Source: F1-120-MAGs023 sp038228615
GTDB taxonomy: Bacteria; Actinomycetota; Acidimicrobiia; IMCC26256; PALSA-610
Length of the DNA stretch: 5,333 bases
Assembly (NCBI GenBank): GCA_038228615.1
Contig: JBBRPC010000263.1
Coordinates: forward strand, 1-5,333
Direction of reading: 5' to 3'
Shown: one piece after another, positions 5,028 through 5,333 of the stretch
How positions within the stretch are numbered: the stretch's first letter is position 1
Layout of the letters: each line of letters opens with the position of its first letter
The notes under the pieces: generated by a model
Told to the model about the DNA's origin: nothing
The model's database searches: none
What the model saw: only the letters and a program-made list of their open reading frames with translations
Made by a program: the position numbers and the translations under genes

Positions 5028-5333
5028 GTTCGCATGTTCAACGAGATCAGTCAGGCGAGCGCGCGAATCAAAGCTGAGTTCCCCGAAATCGACATCATCG
5101 AACTCAGCGATGGTCTTGCTGGTGACGCACGTGGCGAGATCCTGTTCGGAGGGTGGGGATCGCATGCTGTCGAAGCAGTGGCTCGCGGTGTCGAGTGGGT
5201 GCAGCTGTCCGGCACCGGTATCGACGGCATCGACCCGACTGTGCTGACAGCACCGCAGGTCACCTGCGCTCGAGGCGCGAGCGCGATCCCGATCAGTGAA
5301 TATGTGATCGCGGCGATGCTGAACTTCGAAAAG
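5022..5333 (+). CDS. D-isomer-specific 2-hydroxyacid dehydrogenase, N-terminal part (runs off right edge)
   Basis: The first 104 codons are present, with no stop before the window ends. The segment matches the N-terminal catalytic domain of NAD-dependent D-2-hydroxyacid dehydrogenases. It contains an ILFGGWGS strand-turn, then VEWVQLSGTGIDGID (about residues 62-76), and PQVTCARGASAIPISEYVIAAML (about 80-102). The RGASAIPISEYV stretch corresponds to the family's conserved region just before the Rossmann domain, which lies outside the window along with the catalytic Arg, Glu and His. It should interconvert a 2-oxoacid and a D-2-hydroxyacid. The preferred start is GTG 5022 (reading MTVRMFNEIS); ATG 5034 is the alternative. 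Neither has a good Shine-Dalgarno site. An in-frame TGA at 4980-4982 limits the start to downstream of 4983. Confidence 0.87.
   Translation, partial: MTVRMFNEISQASARIKAEFPEIDIIELSDGLAGDARGEILFGGWGSHAVEAVARGVEWVQLSGTGIDGIDPTVLTAPQVTCARGASAIPISEYVIAAMLNFEK

Noticed and set aside
1..5333. CRISPR array, tRNA or rRNA genes, insertion sequence
   Set aside because: On reading both strands I saw no regularly spaced repeats, no cloverleaf candidates with CCA ends, and no transposase-like frames or terminal inverted repeats.

Overview
The window reads as a stretch of bacterial chromosome, mostly or entirely transcribed on the + strand. Base composition is moderately GC-rich, GTG starts are common and Shine-Dalgarno sites are weak. 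The gene mix (short-chain dehydrogenase, aminoglycoside-phosphotransferase-like kinase, aquaporin Z, D-2-hydroxyacid dehydrogenase) would suit an actinobacterium such as an Acidimicrobiia relative. That assignment is an inference from style; no marker gene is present.

The most notable feature is at 479-1027. Two apparently separate open frames lie in the same reading frame and are split only by a TGA at 782-784. Read through, they give one 182-residue protein with the motif N-U-G-S-C-T-A-W-S-V-H-D. This is the signature of the UGSC family of (seleno)proteins, in which the first motif residue is selenocysteine or cysteine. The TGA is therefore very probably a selenocysteine codon. A perfect 8-bp hairpin directly downstream (788-813) is a candidate bacterial SECIS element. 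The next gene (1037-2128) starts 9 nt later and encodes a 363-residue protein of a conserved family without an assigned function that I recall as a frequent neighbour of UGSC genes.

Layout: 1-478 is ambiguous and may hold the end of an upstream gene. Then follow the UGSC selenoprotein (479-1027), its partner (1037-2128), an SDR oxidoreductase (2151-3005) and an APH-like kinase (3025/3109-4095). These four are spaced by only 9 to 22 nt and probably form one operon. The kinase frame carries an in-frame TAG at codon 25 of its natural start, so it is either truncated, restarted at GTG 3109, or damaged. After a 110-nt gap comes aqpZ (4206-4943), which has its own good ribosome binding site. A 13-bp unit repeated four times begins inside the aqpZ stop region. 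Next comes the N-terminal part of a D-2-hydroxyacid dehydrogenase (5022 to the right edge), whose likely GTG start lies within a 16-bp palindrome.

The first four genes look like a small redox or catabolic cluster: a thiol/selenol protein with its partner, an NAD(P)-dependent oxidoreductase, and a small-molecule kinase. No substrate can be deduced from the sequence.
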